Positions 40,550-51,763 of a stretch of 64,000 bases of DNA are shown piece after piece. The position numbers and the translations under genes were made by a program. The stretch is taken from NCBI GenBank assembly GCA_003531585.1, contig DQFX01000031.1, forward strand, positions 12,190 through 76,189, given 5' to 3'. Every line of letters begins with the position of its first letter. Position 1 is the stretch's first letter. The notes under the pieces were generated by a model. It saw only the letters and a list, made by a program, of their open reading frames with translations, was not told where the DNA came from and did no database searches. The DNA is from Oscillospiraceae bacterium. Lineage in GTDB: Bacteria > Bacillota > Clostridia > Oscillospirales > Ruminococcaceae.

Positions 40550-41728
40550 ATGGATAAAAAAGACTATTACGAGGTGCTGGGTCTGAAAAAGGGCGCTACC
40601 GACGCTGAGATCAAGAAGGCGTACCGTCAGATGGCAAAGAAATACCACCCCGACCTTAATCCTGATGATCCCGAGGCAGAGGCTAAATTCAAGGAGGTCA
40701 ACGAAGCTAACGATGTGCTTTCCGACCCTGAGAAGAAGGCCAGATACGATCAGTTCGGCTTCGCGGGAGTCGATCCGAGCTACGGCGCGGGTCAGGGCAC
40801 AGGCGGCGGTGGAGGATTCGGCGGTTTCGGCGGATTCACAGGCGGCTTCAGCGGCGGCGACGGCATAGACCTCGGCGATATATTCGACAACATTTTCGGC
40901 GGCGGCTTCAGCGGAGGTTCGCGCTCCAATCCGAACGCGCCGCGCAGAGGCTCTGATATCGTCGTATCGCTTAATATCAAGTTCATGGAGGCCTGCAAGG
41001 GCATAGTCCGCGACATCGAGATCAACCGCGTTGAGACCTGCCCGGACTGCAACGGCTCCGGCGCAAAGGCTGGCACCCAGGCAAAGACCTGCCCGGACTG
41101 CCACGGTTCCGGTAAGATAAACGTACGCCAGCAGACCGTGTTCGGCCCGATGCAGTCTACAAGGGTCTGCACGAAGTGCGGCGGCAAGGGCAAGGTCATC
41201 GACACTCCGTGTCCGACCTGCTCCGGCAACGGCGTGACACAGAAGAAGGTCAAGATCTCGGTAAATATCCCGGCTGGTATCGCGGACGGTCAGACCATCA
41301 GGCTTACCGGCAAGGGCAATGCAGGCGCTAACGGCGGTCCCCGCGGCGACCTCAAGGTGCGCATATCCGTGCTTTCCGACAAGGTGTTTGAGCGTGACGG
41401 CGACAACATCATAATTGAAGTTCCGCTGACCTATACACAGGCGACGCTTGGCGCGGAAGTAGACATCCCGACCATCGACGGCCCGATGAAGTACACTATC
41501 CCGGCGGGAACTCAGCCCGGAAAGGTATTCACCATCAAGGGCAAGGGCGTTCAGCACGTACAGCGCGGCGGTCGCGGAGACCAGCTCGTCAAGGTGTCCA
41601 TCGAGGTTCCGACCAACCTCAGCAAGAAGCAGAAAGACGCTCTCCAGGCGTTCGAAAGCACCCTTGAGGATAAGAACTACTCAAGGCGCGCGAGCTTCTT
41701 CGACAAGCTGAAAGATTTGTTCAAGTAA
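40550..41728 (+). CDS. dnaJ: Chaperone DnaJ (Hsp40)
   Basis: 392 residues: J domain with the HPD motif ([11 protein letters not shown]), Gly/Phe-rich linker (residues ~80-125), four CxxCxGxG zinc repeats ([36 protein letters not shown]) and C-terminal substrate domains. Delivers clients to DnaK. Standard full-length type I DnaJ. Confidence 0.98.
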   Translation: MDKKDYYEVLGLKKGATDAEIKKAYRQMAKKYHPDLNPDDPEAEAKFKEVNEANDVLSDPEKKARYDQFGFAGVDPSYGAGQGTGGGGGFGGFGGFTGGFSGGDGIDLGDIFDNIFGGGFSGGSRSNPNAPRRGSDIVVSLNIKFMEACKGIVRDIEINRVETCPDCNGSGAKAGTQAKTCPDCHGSGKINVRQQTVFGPMQSTRVCTKCGGKGKVIDTPCPTCSGNGVTQKKVKISVNIPAGIADGQTIRLTGKGNAGANGGPRGDLKVRISVLSDKVFERDGDNIIIEVPLTYTQATLGAEVDIPTIDGPMKYTIPAGTQPGKVFTIKGKGVQHVQRGGRGDQLVKVSIEVPTNLSKKQKDALQAFESTLEDKNYSRRASFFDKLKDLFK

Positions 41729-41739
41729 ATAATGGCTTC

Positions 41740-41775
41740 AAGAGCCGCTCCGGACGCCGGGGCGGTTCTTTTTTC
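41740..41775 (+). terminator. Terminator of the chaperone operon
   Basis: AGAGCCGC-TCCGG-ACG-CCGGG-GCGGTTCT stem followed by TTTTTTC. Confidence 0.85.
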
Positions 41776-41839
41776 TTCGTTTTTCTCAATTTTTCGCCGG
41801 AATGCGCAGATTTTTCGTCAGAATTATGGGGTTTACCTC

Positions 41840-41868
41840 TTGAAATGCGCGTGAGTTTGTGGTAAAAT
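41840..41868 (+). promoter_or_regulatory. ddl promoter with downstream dyads
   Basis: TTGAAA (41840-41845), 17-bp spacer, TAAAAT (41863-41868). Downstream, TGAGTA-5-TACTCA (41899-41914) and CGCAC-6-GTGCG (41923-41938) lie in the 5' UTR before the ddl ribosome site and could be an operator and a small hairpin. Confidence 0.65.
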
Positions 41869-41951
41869 ATAATCTGAGTTATTATGTACAGGTAGTCTTG
41901 AGTAAACTGTACTCAGAAAGGACGCACTTTACTGTGCGCATGGTGGAAAAT

Positions 41952-43028
41952 ATGGCTAAAATGAAGATAGCGGTACTGTTCGGCGGAGCTTCAAGCGAGC
42001 ACGAGGTCTCCCTGGTGTCGGCGTATTCCGTGCTGACGAATATTCCCAAGGATAAGTACGACGTGATGTGCATAGGCATCACGAAGAAGGGTCACTGGCT
42101 CTGCTACCCCGGCGAATACGAGGATATCAGGACCGGCGAGTGGGAGAACAACCCCGATAACTGCACCGCTGTGATAAGCCCGGATACAGTCAGCAAGGGA
42201 GTTATCCTCCTCGGCGCGGACGACAAGTGCTACATACGCCGCCTTGACGCGGTGTTCCCGGTGCTGCACGGAAGATTCGGCGAGGACGGCACCGTGCAGG
42301 CTCTGTGCGCTCTTGCTGGGCTTCCCTGCGTAGGCTGCGACATGACCAGCAGCGCCGACTGCATGGATAAGGCTATTACTCACACTATCCTCGACGCGGC
42401 TGGTATCCGCACCGCTCCCTACTGCTACATCACCAGGGATTCCCTGCATGATATGGACGGCGCATGCGATACTATAGAAAAGAAGCTCGGCGGCTATCCG
42501 ATGTTCGTAAAGCCCGCCTGCGCAGGCTCTTCCGTTGGAGTGAGCCGCGCCGCTGACCGCGAGGCTCTCAAGAACGGCATCAAGATAGCGTTTGCACACG
42601 GCGAAAAAGTGGTGATCGAAGCTGAGATAATCGGCAAGGAAGTCGAGTGCGCGGTACTCGGCAACGGAACCGACCTCATCGCGTCCATTCCGGGGCAGAT
42701 AACCCCCGCCGAGGAGTTCTACGACTACGACGCAAAATACAAGCTGGGAACCTCCGTTCTGGATATTCCGGCGAAGATATCCCCGGAAATGACCGAGGAG
42801 CTCCGTGAGACCGCAAAGAAGGCGTTCGTCGCGATGGGGTGCAGCGGATTCTCCCGCGTGGATTTTTTCGCGACAGAGAACGGTCTGGTGCTCAACGAGA
42901 TAAACACTATCCCCGGATTCACGCCGATAAGCATGTACCCCAAGCTGATGGCAAACATGGGCATTGAATACGGAGACCTGCTCGACAGGCTCATTGAGCT
43001 TGCAGTGGAGAGAAATTCTGAAAACTAA
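41952..43028 (+). CDS. ddl: D-alanine--D-alanine ligase
   Basis: 358 residues. Start ATG 41952 chosen for GGTGGA 5 bp upstream; ATG 41940 and 41961 are alternatives. ATP-grasp enzyme of peptidoglycan precursor synthesis: N-terminal VLFGGASSEHEVSLVSA, VLHGRFGEDGTVQ, KPACAGSSVGVS and C-terminal NEINTIPGFTPISMYP. The presence of Tyr/Phe at the selectivity loop could not be judged, so D-Ala-D-Ala rather than D-Ala-D-Lac is by default. Confidence 0.95.
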   Translation: MAKMKIAVLFGGASSEHEVSLVSAYSVLTNIPKDKYDVMCIGITKKGHWLCYPGEYEDIRTGEWENNPDNCTAVISPDTVSKGVILLGADDKCYIRRLDAVFPVLHGRFGEDGTVQALCALAGLPCVGCDMTSSADCMDKAITHTILDAAGIRTAPYCYITRDSLHDMDGACDTIEKKLGGYPMFVKPACAGSSVGVSRAADREALKNGIKIAFAHGEKVVIEAEIIGKEVECAVLGNGTDLIASIPGQITPAEEFYDYDAKYKLGTSVLDIPAKISPEMTEELRETAKKAFVAMGCSGFSRVDFFATENGLVLNEINTIPGFTPISMYPKLMANMGIEYGDLLDRLIELAVERNSEN

Positions 43029-43044
43029 GGCTGGAGTGATAAAA

Positions 43045-43476
43045 TTGGCAGATAATGCAAAGATAAAGCTCATATTAAAGCAGACCGCGGACGGCAGCAC
43101 GGACAGCTCCGAGCTGTTCACACGCGGGGAATTCCGGGAGCACGGCGGCAGCTTCTTCATCGACTACGACGAGAGTGAAGCCACCGGCTACGCAGGAAGC
43201 CACGTGCAGCTCCGCATAGGCCAGCAGGACGACACCGTCACCATGACCCGCACCGGCAAGGCGTTTTCGAGCCTTGTGTTCGAGAACGGAAAGCGCCATT
43301 TCTGCCAGTACGGCACGGAGTACGGCGACTGCATGATAGGCATTTCCACGGTAGATATGAGGAACGGCATGACCTCCGACGGCGGCGAGCTTTACGTCCG
43401 CTATACGATAGACGTCAACGCGGGACTTATGCTTGAAAATGAGATAACGATACACGTAAAACCCCACAACAACTAA
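43045..43476 (+). CDS. DUF1934 beta-barrel protein (YwiB-like)
   Basis: 143 residues, TTG start at 43045 with GGAG ten bases upstream. Small lipocalin-like beta protein: IDYDESEATGYAGSHVQLRI, FENGKRHFCQYGTEYG and NAGLMLENEITIHVK are the family's blocks. Lies immediately before argS (15-bp gap), as ywiB does in Bacillus; function unknown. Confidence 0.88.
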   Translation: MADNAKIKLILKQTADGSTDSSELFTRGEFREHGGSFFIDYDESEATGYAGSHVQLRIGQQDDTVTMTRTGKAFSSLVFENGKRHFCQYGTEYGDCMIGISTVDMRNGMTSDGGELYVRYTIDVNAGLMLENEITIHVKPHNN

Positions 43477-43491
43477 GAGGAGAACAACAGA

Positions 43492-45291
43492 ATGTACAAC
43501 GCAGTAGAAGAAGCAAAGGCACAGGTCAAGGAAATAATCATGGGCGCGCTCGGCAGGCTCGTCGGCGAGGGAAAGCTCCCCGCAGAGCCGCTGCCGCCTT
43601 TTCAGGTGACTATCCCGGCTGACAACAGCCACGGCGATTTCTCCGCGAACACCGCGCTGGTGTCCGCGAAGGCGCTGAAAAGCAATCCCCGCGCTGTCGC
43701 GCAGATGATAGTTGAAGCCGCTGTGCTGGACGGCACCGATTTCAGCAAGATCGAGGTCGCAGGACCGGGCTTCCTGAATTTCTTCATCGGCGGCAAGTGG
43801 TTCGCCGACGTTGTTAAGAACGCTGCTGCGCTCGGCGGGGATTACGGCAAGACAGACCTCGGCAAGGGCAAGCGCGTGCTGGTAGAGTTCGTTTCCGCGA
43901 ACCCAACCGGACCCATGCACATAGGCAACGCCCGCGGCGGCGCTATCGGCGACAGCCTTTCTTCGCTGCTCCAGGAGGCTGGCTACGAGGTCAGCCGTGA
44001 GTTCTACATCAACGACGCCGGAAACCAGGTCGCAAAGTTTGGTAAGTCCCTCGACCTGCGTTACCTCCAGCTTTGCAGCGAGGCAGGTCAGAAGGTCGTC
44101 GCGGAGTGCGGCTCCGACATGGAGAAGCTCACCAAGACCATCTACGACCAGACCTCCACGCCGGACGAAAACGGCAATATCCCCGAGGAGCAGAAGGACT
44201 TCCCGTTTACAATGCCCTCCGACGTATACCTCGGCATGGATATCATCGAGCACGCCAAGAATTACTACGACCTCCACGGCGGCAGGGAGCTTTCCGCGAA
44301 GCCCGAGGAAGAGCGCCGCAAGGCTCTGGTAGACTATGCTCTGCCGCTCAACGAGAAGCGCCTCGAGGAGGATCTGCTGAAGTACCGCATAAAGTACGAC
44401 AACTGGTTCAAGGAGAGCACTCTGCACAACAACGGCGCTGTAAAGGCGGTTATTGAGAAGCTGAAAGAGGGCGGCCACACCTACGAGAAGGACGGCGCGC
44501 TCTGGCTGAAGGCCACCGACTTCGGCGGCGACCAGGACTTCGTTCTGGTGCGCTCCAACGGCTTCCCGACCTACATCGTGCCGGATATTGCGTATCACTA
44601 CGACAAGCTCATCACCAGAGCCTATGATAAGGCGATAAACGTCCTGGGCGCAGACCATCACGGATATGTTCAGCGCATGCGCATCGCGCTTTCCGCACTG
44701 GGTATCGACGACAAGCGCCTTGACGTAGTTATCATGCAGATGGTAATGCTTATCCGCGACGGCAAGCCCTGCAAGCTCAGCAAGCGCTCCGGCAAGGCGA
44801 TCACGCTGACGACGCTGCTCGACGAAGTTCCGATAGACGCAGCGAGATTCGTATTCAATCAGCGCAACGCCGACACTCACCTTGAGTTCGACCTCGACCT
44901 CGCGGTAGAGGAATCCAGCAAGAACCCGGTATTCTACGTTCAGTACGCGCACGCGCGCATTTGCAGCGTTATCCGCAAGCAGGCTGACGAGGGCGTGAAG
45001 TACGAGGGCGGAGCCGTATCCTACACCGAGCCGGCTGAGTTCGCGCTTATCCGCAAGATCGCTGAAATGCCTGAGATGATCAACACTGCCGCGAAGGACT
45101 ACGACCCCTCCGCGCTGACCAGATACTCATACGAGCTTGCGCAGGCGTTCCACAAGTTCTACGACAGCTGCCCGATAAAGGACGCTGACGCCGACGTCAA
45201 GCAGTCGCGCCTTGCGCTCTGCGAGGCTGCGCGCACCACGCTCAGAAACGTGCTTTCGCTGCTGAAGGTGGAAGCTCCGGAGAGAATGTAA
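43492..45291 (+). CDS. argS: Arginyl-tRNA synthetase
   Basis: 599 residues, class I synthetase charging tRNA-Arg. N-terminal Add1 domain, HIGH-like PTGPMHIGNARGG (residues ~138-150), KMSKS-like KLSKRSGKAITL and an alpha-helical DALR anticodon domain at the C-terminus (YDSCPIKD..). Good GAGGAGAA ribosome site. Full length and intact. Confidence 0.98.
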   Translation: MYNAVEEAKAQVKEIIMGALGRLVGEGKLPAEPLPPFQVTIPADNSHGDFSANTALVSAKALKSNPRAVAQMIVEAAVLDGTDFSKIEVAGPGFLNFFIGGKWFADVVKNAAALGGDYGKTDLGKGKRVLVEFVSANPTGPMHIGNARGGAIGDSLSSLLQEAGYEVSREFYINDAGNQVAKFGKSLDLRYLQLCSEAGQKVVAECGSDMEKLTKTIYDQTSTPDENGNIPEEQKDFPFTMPSDVYLGMDIIEHAKNYYDLHGGRELSAKPEEERRKALVDYALPLNEKRLEEDLLKYRIKYDNWFKESTLHNNGAVKAVIEKLKEGGHTYEKDGALWLKATDFGGDQDFVLVRSNGFPTYIVPDIAYHYDKLITRAYDKAINVLGADHHGYVQRMRIALSALGIDDKRLDVVIMQMVMLIRDGKPCKLSKRSGKAITLTTLLDEVPIDAARFVFNQRNADTHLEFDLDLAVEESSKNPVFYVQYAHARICSVIRKQADEGVKYEGGAVSYTEPAEFALIRKIAEMPEMINTAAKDYDPSALTRYSYELAQAFHKFYDSCPIKDADADVKQSRLALCEAARTTLRNVLSLLKVEAPERM

Positions 45292-45360
45292 AACTAACGG
45301 CGCCGCGCAGTGAACGGCTTTCGGCTCTGCGCGGGCGCTGCCATATAGAAACGGGAAAAT

Positions 45361-48042
45361 ATGTTCAGACAAGAAAAAAAGTATTACGCTAGGGCGTTTC
45401 TGTACGCGCTGGCGATGGCGGCGGTGCTTCTGGCGCCGTTCGTGCTGCTTGACGGCGGGTACTTCGTGTACTACGGCGACTACAATGCGCAGCAGATACC
45501 ATTCTATAAGACCTGCATAGAGGCGGTGCAGAGCGGAAATCTGGGCTGGAACTGGCGAACCGACCTTGGCGCGAACTTCGTAGGCTCCTACAGCTTCTAC
45601 ACGCTTGGAAGCCCGTTCTTCTGGTTCGCGGCGCTGTTCCCGGTGGAGATATCGCAGTACCTGATGGCTCCGCTGCTGGCGCTGAAAATCGCGTGCTCGT
45701 CGTTCTTTGCGTTCGTGTATATACGGCGGTTCGTGACGAATCCGCAGCACGCGCTCATCGGCGGACTGCTGTACGCATTTTCCGGCTACTCGATGTACAA
45801 CATATTCTTCAACCATTTCCACGAAGCGATAGTTTTCTTCCCGCTTCTGCTGATAGGGCTTGAGGAATCCGTTGTAAACAAGCGGCGGGGCGCGCTGGCG
45901 GCCGCAGTCGCGATAAACGCGTTTGTGAACTACTTCTTCTTCATCGGAGAGTGCGTGTTCCTGGCGCTGTATTTCGTGATACGCCTGATAGGCGACAGCC
46001 GCTTCCGCATTGGCGTGAAGGACTTTTTCTGCCTGGCGTTCGAGGCGGTCTGCGGCGTTCTCATTGCGGGCGTGCTTTTCGTTCCGTCGATATTCCAGGT
46101 GCTGGACGTTCCGCGTTCAACTTCAATGCTGAACGGCTGGGATTTCCTGTTCTACAATAAAAACCAGCGCTACGGGCTTATCCTTGAGGCTATGTTCTTC
46201 CCCGGGGAAGTCCCCGCGCGCACCATCATGTTCGAAAAGGCGGACTCCAAATGGAGCAGTGTGGCGCTGTTCCTGCCGCTGTTCTCGATGTCCGGCGTTA
46301 TCGCGATGGTCAAGGGCGCAGCCACGGAGGCTTCCCGCCGCATGAAGTGGCTGAGGATACTCCTTCCGGCATGCCTTATCATTGCAATGATTCCGGGACT
46401 TAATTCCTCCTTCGTGCTGTTCAATTACAGCTTCTACACGCGGTGGTTCTATATGCCGGAGCTTCTCTGCGCGATGGCGACGGTCTACGTCCTTGAACAC
46501 GAGGAATTCGACCTCGGATTTGGCGCGAAGTTCAGCGCGGCGGCGGCGGGGCTGATGATCGTGCTGACTCTGCTGTTCCCGATAAAGTCGGATACCACCG
46601 ACGAAGCCGGGGAGACAGTTTCGCAGACTCTGCCGAGGCTGTTCACCGGCATAAACCCCGGAATTTTCGCAAATATAGCAGTTTGCCTGGCAACTCTGGC
46701 AGTGCTTTTCAACGTGCTCTACTGGCGCAGGCGCATGACCTCCGCGGCGTTCACAAATCGCGTGACGACGGTGACGGTGGTATGCTGTATGCTGCTTGGA
46801 TACTACTATGTAGGCTACGGAAGGATACTTGGTCCGTACATCGGGGAGTACAACAAGAAGGTATCAGCCCAGATACACATTGACGATCCCGAATTCTACC
46901 GCATGGAGTCCACCGACAGCCAGAACAACATAAACATGCTGTGGGGAATGAGCTCCCTGAAGAGCTTCACCAGCATAATTCCCAGCTCGACCTTCGAGCT
47001 CTACGACCTGCTGGATATCAAGCGCGACGTGAATTCCAAGCCGGAAACGGAGCACTACGCGCTGCGTGCGCTAACCCGCGTGAAGTACCTCATGATAAGC
47101 GACGGTACGTCCGAGGAGGACGTCGAAAAGACCCTCTCGGAGCTTCGCACGTTTGAGTACCGCGAGGATCAGGACGGCTGGAAAATTTACGAAAACACCG
47201 CCGCCCTGCCGATGGGCTACGCATACGACACGTATCTGTCCGTGGACGACGCAAAGGGCGGCAGCCACGTTGACAACCTTATGACCGGCAGCGTTATCCT
47301 CACCGATGAGCAGATCGGGAAGTATTCCGATATACTCACCGCCGGTGAAAACGAGGGTCTGACCGGAAGCAATCTGTATCAGAAGTTCCTCAGCGACGTC
47401 GAGGACAGGAAGTCGCTTGGCGCGAAGCAGTTCAGCGTGAACGGGAGCGGCTTCACAGCCGTGACCGACTACGACCGCGAACGGCTGGTAGTGTTCAGCG
47501 TTCCCTACGACAGCGGCTGGAGCGGCACCGTTTCGGCGCAGGGCGGGGAGAGAGTCCCGCTGGAGATCGAGAAGGTCAACGGCGGATTCATCGGCGTGAA
47601 GGTGCCAGCCGGAGTATGCGAGCTGAGCTTCACATACAAGACCCCCGGAGCTTCCCTGGGAGTTATCTGCACCATCGTCGGAGTTGTGCTGTTCGGCGGA
47701 TATATCCTGCTTTGCTTCGTGATACTCAGGCGCAGACCGCGCCGTTATGTCCACCTTTACACGCAGGATCAGGTGGACGGCGTGAAGGCGCATAAGTCCT
47801 ACATCTCGCAGCTTTCGAAGCAGATATATGAGTCCCCGGAGAAGGGCGCGCTGAAGCTGGATTCTGAGGAGGAAAAGCTGTCCTGGCCGGACGTTGAGGA
47901 AAGCTTCATGGACAGGGAGATATACGATTTCAAGAACCGCGGTCCGAAGCCGCGCACCTCGCACATCACCGAGGACGACGAGGCGTATAATGTGCTCAAG
48001 GAGCTTGACGAGCAGAAGAACAACAGCGACGACATAGAGTAA
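45361..48042 (+). CDS. YfhO-family multispanning membrane protein
   Basis: 893 residues. About a dozen membrane helices in the first ~480 residues with the family's LLDGGYFVYYGDYNAQQIPF and GLLYAFSGYSMYNIFFNHFHEAIVF-type loops (shortened here), an extracytoplasmic region (~490-770) and a last span (~778-800) before a charged cytosolic tail with poly-acidic end. YfhO proteins are GT-C-like and have been linked to glycosylation of lipoteichoic acids. Weak hairpin GCGCCGCGCAG/CTGCGCGGGCGC precedes it without a T-run. Confidence 0.8.
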   Translation: MFRQEKKYYARAFLYALAMAAVLLAPFVLLDGGYFVYYGDYNAQQIPFYKTCIEAVQSGNLGWNWRTDLGANFVGSYSFYTLGSPFFWFAALFPVEISQYLMAPLLALKIACSSFFAFVYIRRFVTNPQHALIGGLLYAFSGYSMYNIFFNHFHEAIVFFPLLLIGLEESVVNKRRGALAAAVAINAFVNYFFFIGECVFLALYFVIRLIGDSRFRIGVKDFFCLAFEAVCGVLIAGVLFVPSIFQVLDVPRSTSMLNGWDFLFYNKNQRYGLILEAMFFPGEVPARTIMFEKADSKWSSVALFLPLFSMSGVIAMVKGAATEASRRMKWLRILLPACLIIAMIPGLNSSFVLFNYSFYTRWFYMPELLCAMATVYVLEHEEFDLGFGAKFSAAAAGLMIVLTLLFPIKSDTTDEAGETVSQTLPRLFTGINPGIFANIAVCLATLAVLFNVLYWRRRMTSAAFTNRVTTVTVVCCMLLGYYYVGYGRILGPYIGEYNKKVSAQIHIDDPEFYRMESTDSQNNINMLWGMSSLKSFTSIIPSSTFELYDLLDIKRDVNSKPETEHYALRALTRVKYLMISDGTSEEDVEKTLSELRTFEYREDQDGWKIYENTAALPMGYAYDTYLSVDDAKGGSHVDNLMTGSVILTDEQIGKYSDILTAGENEGLTGSNLYQKFLSDVEDRKSLGAKQFSVNGSGFTAVTDYDRERLVVFSVPYDSGWSGTVSAQGGERVPLEIEKVNGGFIGVKVPAGVCELSFTYKTPGASLGVICTIVGVVLFGGYILLCFVILRRRPRRYVHLYTQDQVDGVKAHKSYISQLSKQIYESPEKGALKLDSEEEKLSWPDVEESFMDREIYDFKNRGPKPRTSHITEDDEAYNVLKELDEQKNNSDDIE

Positions 48043-48053
48043 AGGAGAAAACA

Positions 48054-48602
48054 ATGGCACATCTTGAGGAAAAGACCATCTCCAGCGAGCAGAAGTTTGA
48101 CGGCAGGATAGTGAAGCTTTACGTTGATAAGGCGGAACTGGAGGACGGAAAGATAGTCACCCGGGAGGTTATCCGCCACCCGGGCGGAGTATGCGTGCTT
48201 CCGCTGACCGACAAGAACGAGGTAATGTTTGTGAAGCAGTTCCGCTACCCGCACCAGACCGTACTGCTGGAGATACCGGCGGGCAAGCTGGAGTACGGCG
48301 AGAACCACAGCGAGTGCGGCCTGCGCGAGCTTAAGGAGGAGACCGGCTGCACCTGCGACGACTACACCTATCTTGGCAGCCTTATTCCTACCCCGGCGTA
48401 CTGCGGCGAGGTTATCCATATGTACCTGGCGCGCGGACTTCATTCCGGCAGCCAGAAGCTCGACGAGGGAGAGTTCCTCGATGTTGTGAAGATACCCCTC
48501 GACGAGGCCGTAGCAATGGTAATGCGTAACGAGATACAGGATTCCAAGACCCAGATAGCGCTTCTCAAGACCAAGCTGCTGCTTGAAAAGAACGCTCACT
48601 GA
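48054..48602 (+). CDS. NUDIX hydrolase (ADP-ribose pyrophosphatase type)
   Basis: 182 residues with a complete Nudix box (GENHSECGLRELKEETG) preceded by VLLEIPAGKLEYGE, the pattern of ADP-ribose/ADP-sugar diphosphatases. Cytosolic housecleaning enzyme. Follows the YfhO-like gene by 11 bp; its 3' end overlaps the convergent spoVG gene by 7 bp. Confidence 0.92.
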   Translation: MAHLEEKTISSEQKFDGRIVKLYVDKAELEDGKIVTREVIRHPGGVCVLPLTDKNEVMFVKQFRYPHQTVLLEIPAGKLEYGENHSECGLRELKEETGCTCDDYTYLGSLIPTPAYCGEVIHMYLARGLHSGSQKLDEGEFLDVVKIPLDEAVAMVMRNEIQDSKTQIALLKTKLLLEKNAH

Positions 48603-48853
48603 ATGTAGTCGCGGTAGGCTTGCAGAATGCGTTCCTCGAGGCTTTCGCGCGCAGAGGTCGAGATAGGGTGGATTATATCCCGGTAATCTCCGGTGGATTC
48701 ACGGTGGCTCGGCATTGCCACGAACAGGCGTTCGTCCCCCTGGACTATTTTGATCTCATGGACTGCTATAGCGTTGTCGATGGTGATCGAGACCAGGGCG
48801 CGGAGCCTTCCTTCGTGCATGGTTTTTCTTATTTTGATGTCGCTTATTTCCAT
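48596..48853 (-). CDS. spoVG: Septation/regulatory protein SpoVG
   Basis: 85 residues; MEISDIKIRK, ITIDNAIAVHEIKIVQG and FVAMPSHRESTGDYRDIIHPI match SpoVG throughout. Site-specific DNA- and RNA-binding protein affecting septation, sporulation and envelope genes. GGAGGTCAG ribosome site. It faces the NUDIX gene with overlapping ends and diverges from murC. Confidence 0.97.
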   Translation of the reverse strand: MEISDIKIRKTMHEGRLRALVSITIDNAIAVHEIKIVQGDERLFVAMPSHRESTGDYRDIIHPISTSARESLEERILQAYRDYIQ

Positions 48854-48947
48854 AACTGACCTCCATTGTTTTTGGTGTTATTGTGGGAATTTCTGCGCGG
48901 ATTATTCATAAAATAATAGTATTATTGCTCTGGAAGGAGTCCTTGCT

Positions 48948-50321
48948 TTGGAAGATTTTCTCACTGGTAAAAAGCACATTCACTTTATAGGAATCGGCGG
49001 TTCGGGAATGTATCCGCTGGCTCAGATACTGCATTCCCAGGGGTATTACCTGACCGGCTCAGACAATAACGAAACGGCGACCCTGGACGCGGTTCGGAAA
49101 ATGGGTATCCCGGTACATCTGGGGCATTCCCCGGCGAATATCGAGGGCGCCGACCTCATCGTGCACACCGCCGCGATAATGGCTGATAACCCCGAGCTGA
49201 TCGCGGCAAAACAGAGCGGAGTTCTCACCGTGGAGCGCAGCGAGCTGCTCGGATTAGTCACGAGCTGGTACAGCAAGGCGTTCTGCGTGAGCGGCACCCA
49301 CGGCAAGACCACCACGACCTCCATGCTGACGCATATCCTGCTTGCGGCGGGCATCGACCTTTCCGCGGTCATCGGCGGCAAGCTCAAAGCGATAGGCGGC
49401 AGCGGCAGAGCCGGAAGGAGCGAGTATATGGTCTGCGAGGCGTGCGAGTTCGTGGATACGTTCCTGAAGCTGTTCCCGAATATCTCGATAGTGCTGAACA
49501 TCGACCGCGACCACCTCGACTATTTCAAGACGATGGAGAATCTGAAGCTCAGCTTCTCGAAGTTCTGCAAAAAGACCACCGATATGGTCATCGCGAACGG
49601 AAGCGACGCCAACACGATGGAAGCGGTGAACGCAAGCGGCACGGCGGCTAAGGTGATTACCTTCGGCAAGGCTTCCGACTGCGATTTCTACCCCGAAAAC
49701 ATCGACCACAAGGCGGATTTCCTGACGGAATTCGACTTCATGCACCACGGCGAAAAGCTGGAGCACATTGCGATACACGTACCGGGACTGCACAACGTTT
49801 ACAACGCAGTCGCAGCGTGCGCGGCGGCTTATTCAGCGGGGATCCCCGCTGAGGCGCTCCGGGAGGGGCTTGACAAGTTCGGCGGAGCAATGCGCAGATT
49901 CGAGCGGCTCGCTGAGATAAACGGCGTTACCATCGTCGACGACTACGCGCACCACCCGGCTGAGATAGCGGCAACGCTGAAAACCGCCAAGGAAATGAGC
50001 TTCAAGCGGGTCTGGGCGGTACACCAGCCGTTCACTTATTCGAGGACTGCAATGCTGCTCGACGAGTTCGCGAAAGCGCTTTCCATCGCGGATAAGGTCG
50101 TGCTGACCGAGATAATGGGCAGCCGCGAGAAGAACACCTACAACATCTATTCCAAGGATCTCGCAGCGAAGATAGACGGCTGCGTGTGGTACACCGGCAT
50201 GGAGGAGGTCGCACAGTACGTTGCGGCGAACGTCCAGCCAGGCGACATGGTGATAACGCTGGGCTGCGGCGACATCTACAAGGCAGCCGACAGGATAATT
50301 GAAATTTTAAGGGATAAATAA
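48948..50321 (+). CDS. murC: UDP-N-acetylmuramate--L-alanine ligase
   Basis: 457 residues, TTG start with GGAAGGAG 8 bp upstream. Mur ligase: N-terminal Rossmann IHFIGIGGSGM, ATP loop SGTHGKTTTTSM, central CEFVDTFL, IVDDYAHHPAEI with the family His pair. Adds L-Ala to UDP-MurNAc in peptidoglycan synthesis. Confidence 0.98.
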   Translation: MEDFLTGKKHIHFIGIGGSGMYPLAQILHSQGYYLTGSDNNETATLDAVRKMGIPVHLGHSPANIEGADLIVHTAAIMADNPELIAAKQSGVLTVERSELLGLVTSWYSKAFCVSGTHGKTTTTSMLTHILLAAGIDLSAVIGGKLKAIGGSGRAGRSEYMVCEACEFVDTFLKLFPNISIVLNIDRDHLDYFKTMENLKLSFSKFCKKTTDMVIANGSDANTMEAVNASGTAAKVITFGKASDCDFYPENIDHKADFLTEFDFMHHGEKLEHIAIHVPGLHNVYNAVAACAAAYSAGIPAEALREGLDKFGGAMRRFERLAEINGVTIVDDYAHHPAEIAATLKTAKEMSFKRVWAVHQPFTYSRTAMLLDEFAKALSIADKVVLTEIMGSREKNTYNIYSKDLAAKIDGCVWYTGMEEVAQYVAANVQPGDMVITLGCGDIYKAADRIIEILRDK

Positions 50322-51482
<1,161 letters not shown>

Positions 51483-51483
51483 C

Positions 51484-51744
51484 ATGAAACTTATCAGCAT
51501 AGGCTTCGGAAACTCGGTGAACGCCGACCGCATCGTCGCGGTGGTAAGCCCCGAGGCGGCTCCGGTCAAGCGCATAGTCCAGCTTGCGAAGGACAGCGGC
51601 ACGGCTATCGACGCCACCTGCGGACGCCGCACGCGCTCCGTTATAATCTGCGACAGCGGGCATGTAGTCATGTCGGCGCAGACCCCGGAGACCCTCGCCG
51701 GAAAGACGGCTAAGCCCGGCGCGGACGAAGAACCGGAAGATTAA
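51484..51744 (+). CDS. remA: RemA-like extracellular matrix regulator (DUF370)
   Basis: 86 residues from ATG 51484. [21 protein letters not shown] and [37 protein letters not shown] are the RemA blocks; the acidic C-terminal tail is slightly extended. In Bacillus it is a DNA-binding ring activating biofilm matrix genes. Occupies the usual place before gmk. Confidence 0.95.
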   Translation: MKLISIGFGNSVNADRIVAVVSPEAAPVKRIVQLAKDSGTAIDATCGRRTRSVIICDSGHVVMSAQTPETLAGKTAKPGADEEPED

Positions 51745-51763
51745 ATCAACAGGAGATTTCAAC

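Noticed and set aside
45292..45360. Terminator between argS and the YfhO-like gene
   Set aside because: A GC-rich dyad exists but no T-run follows, so it is not called a terminator.
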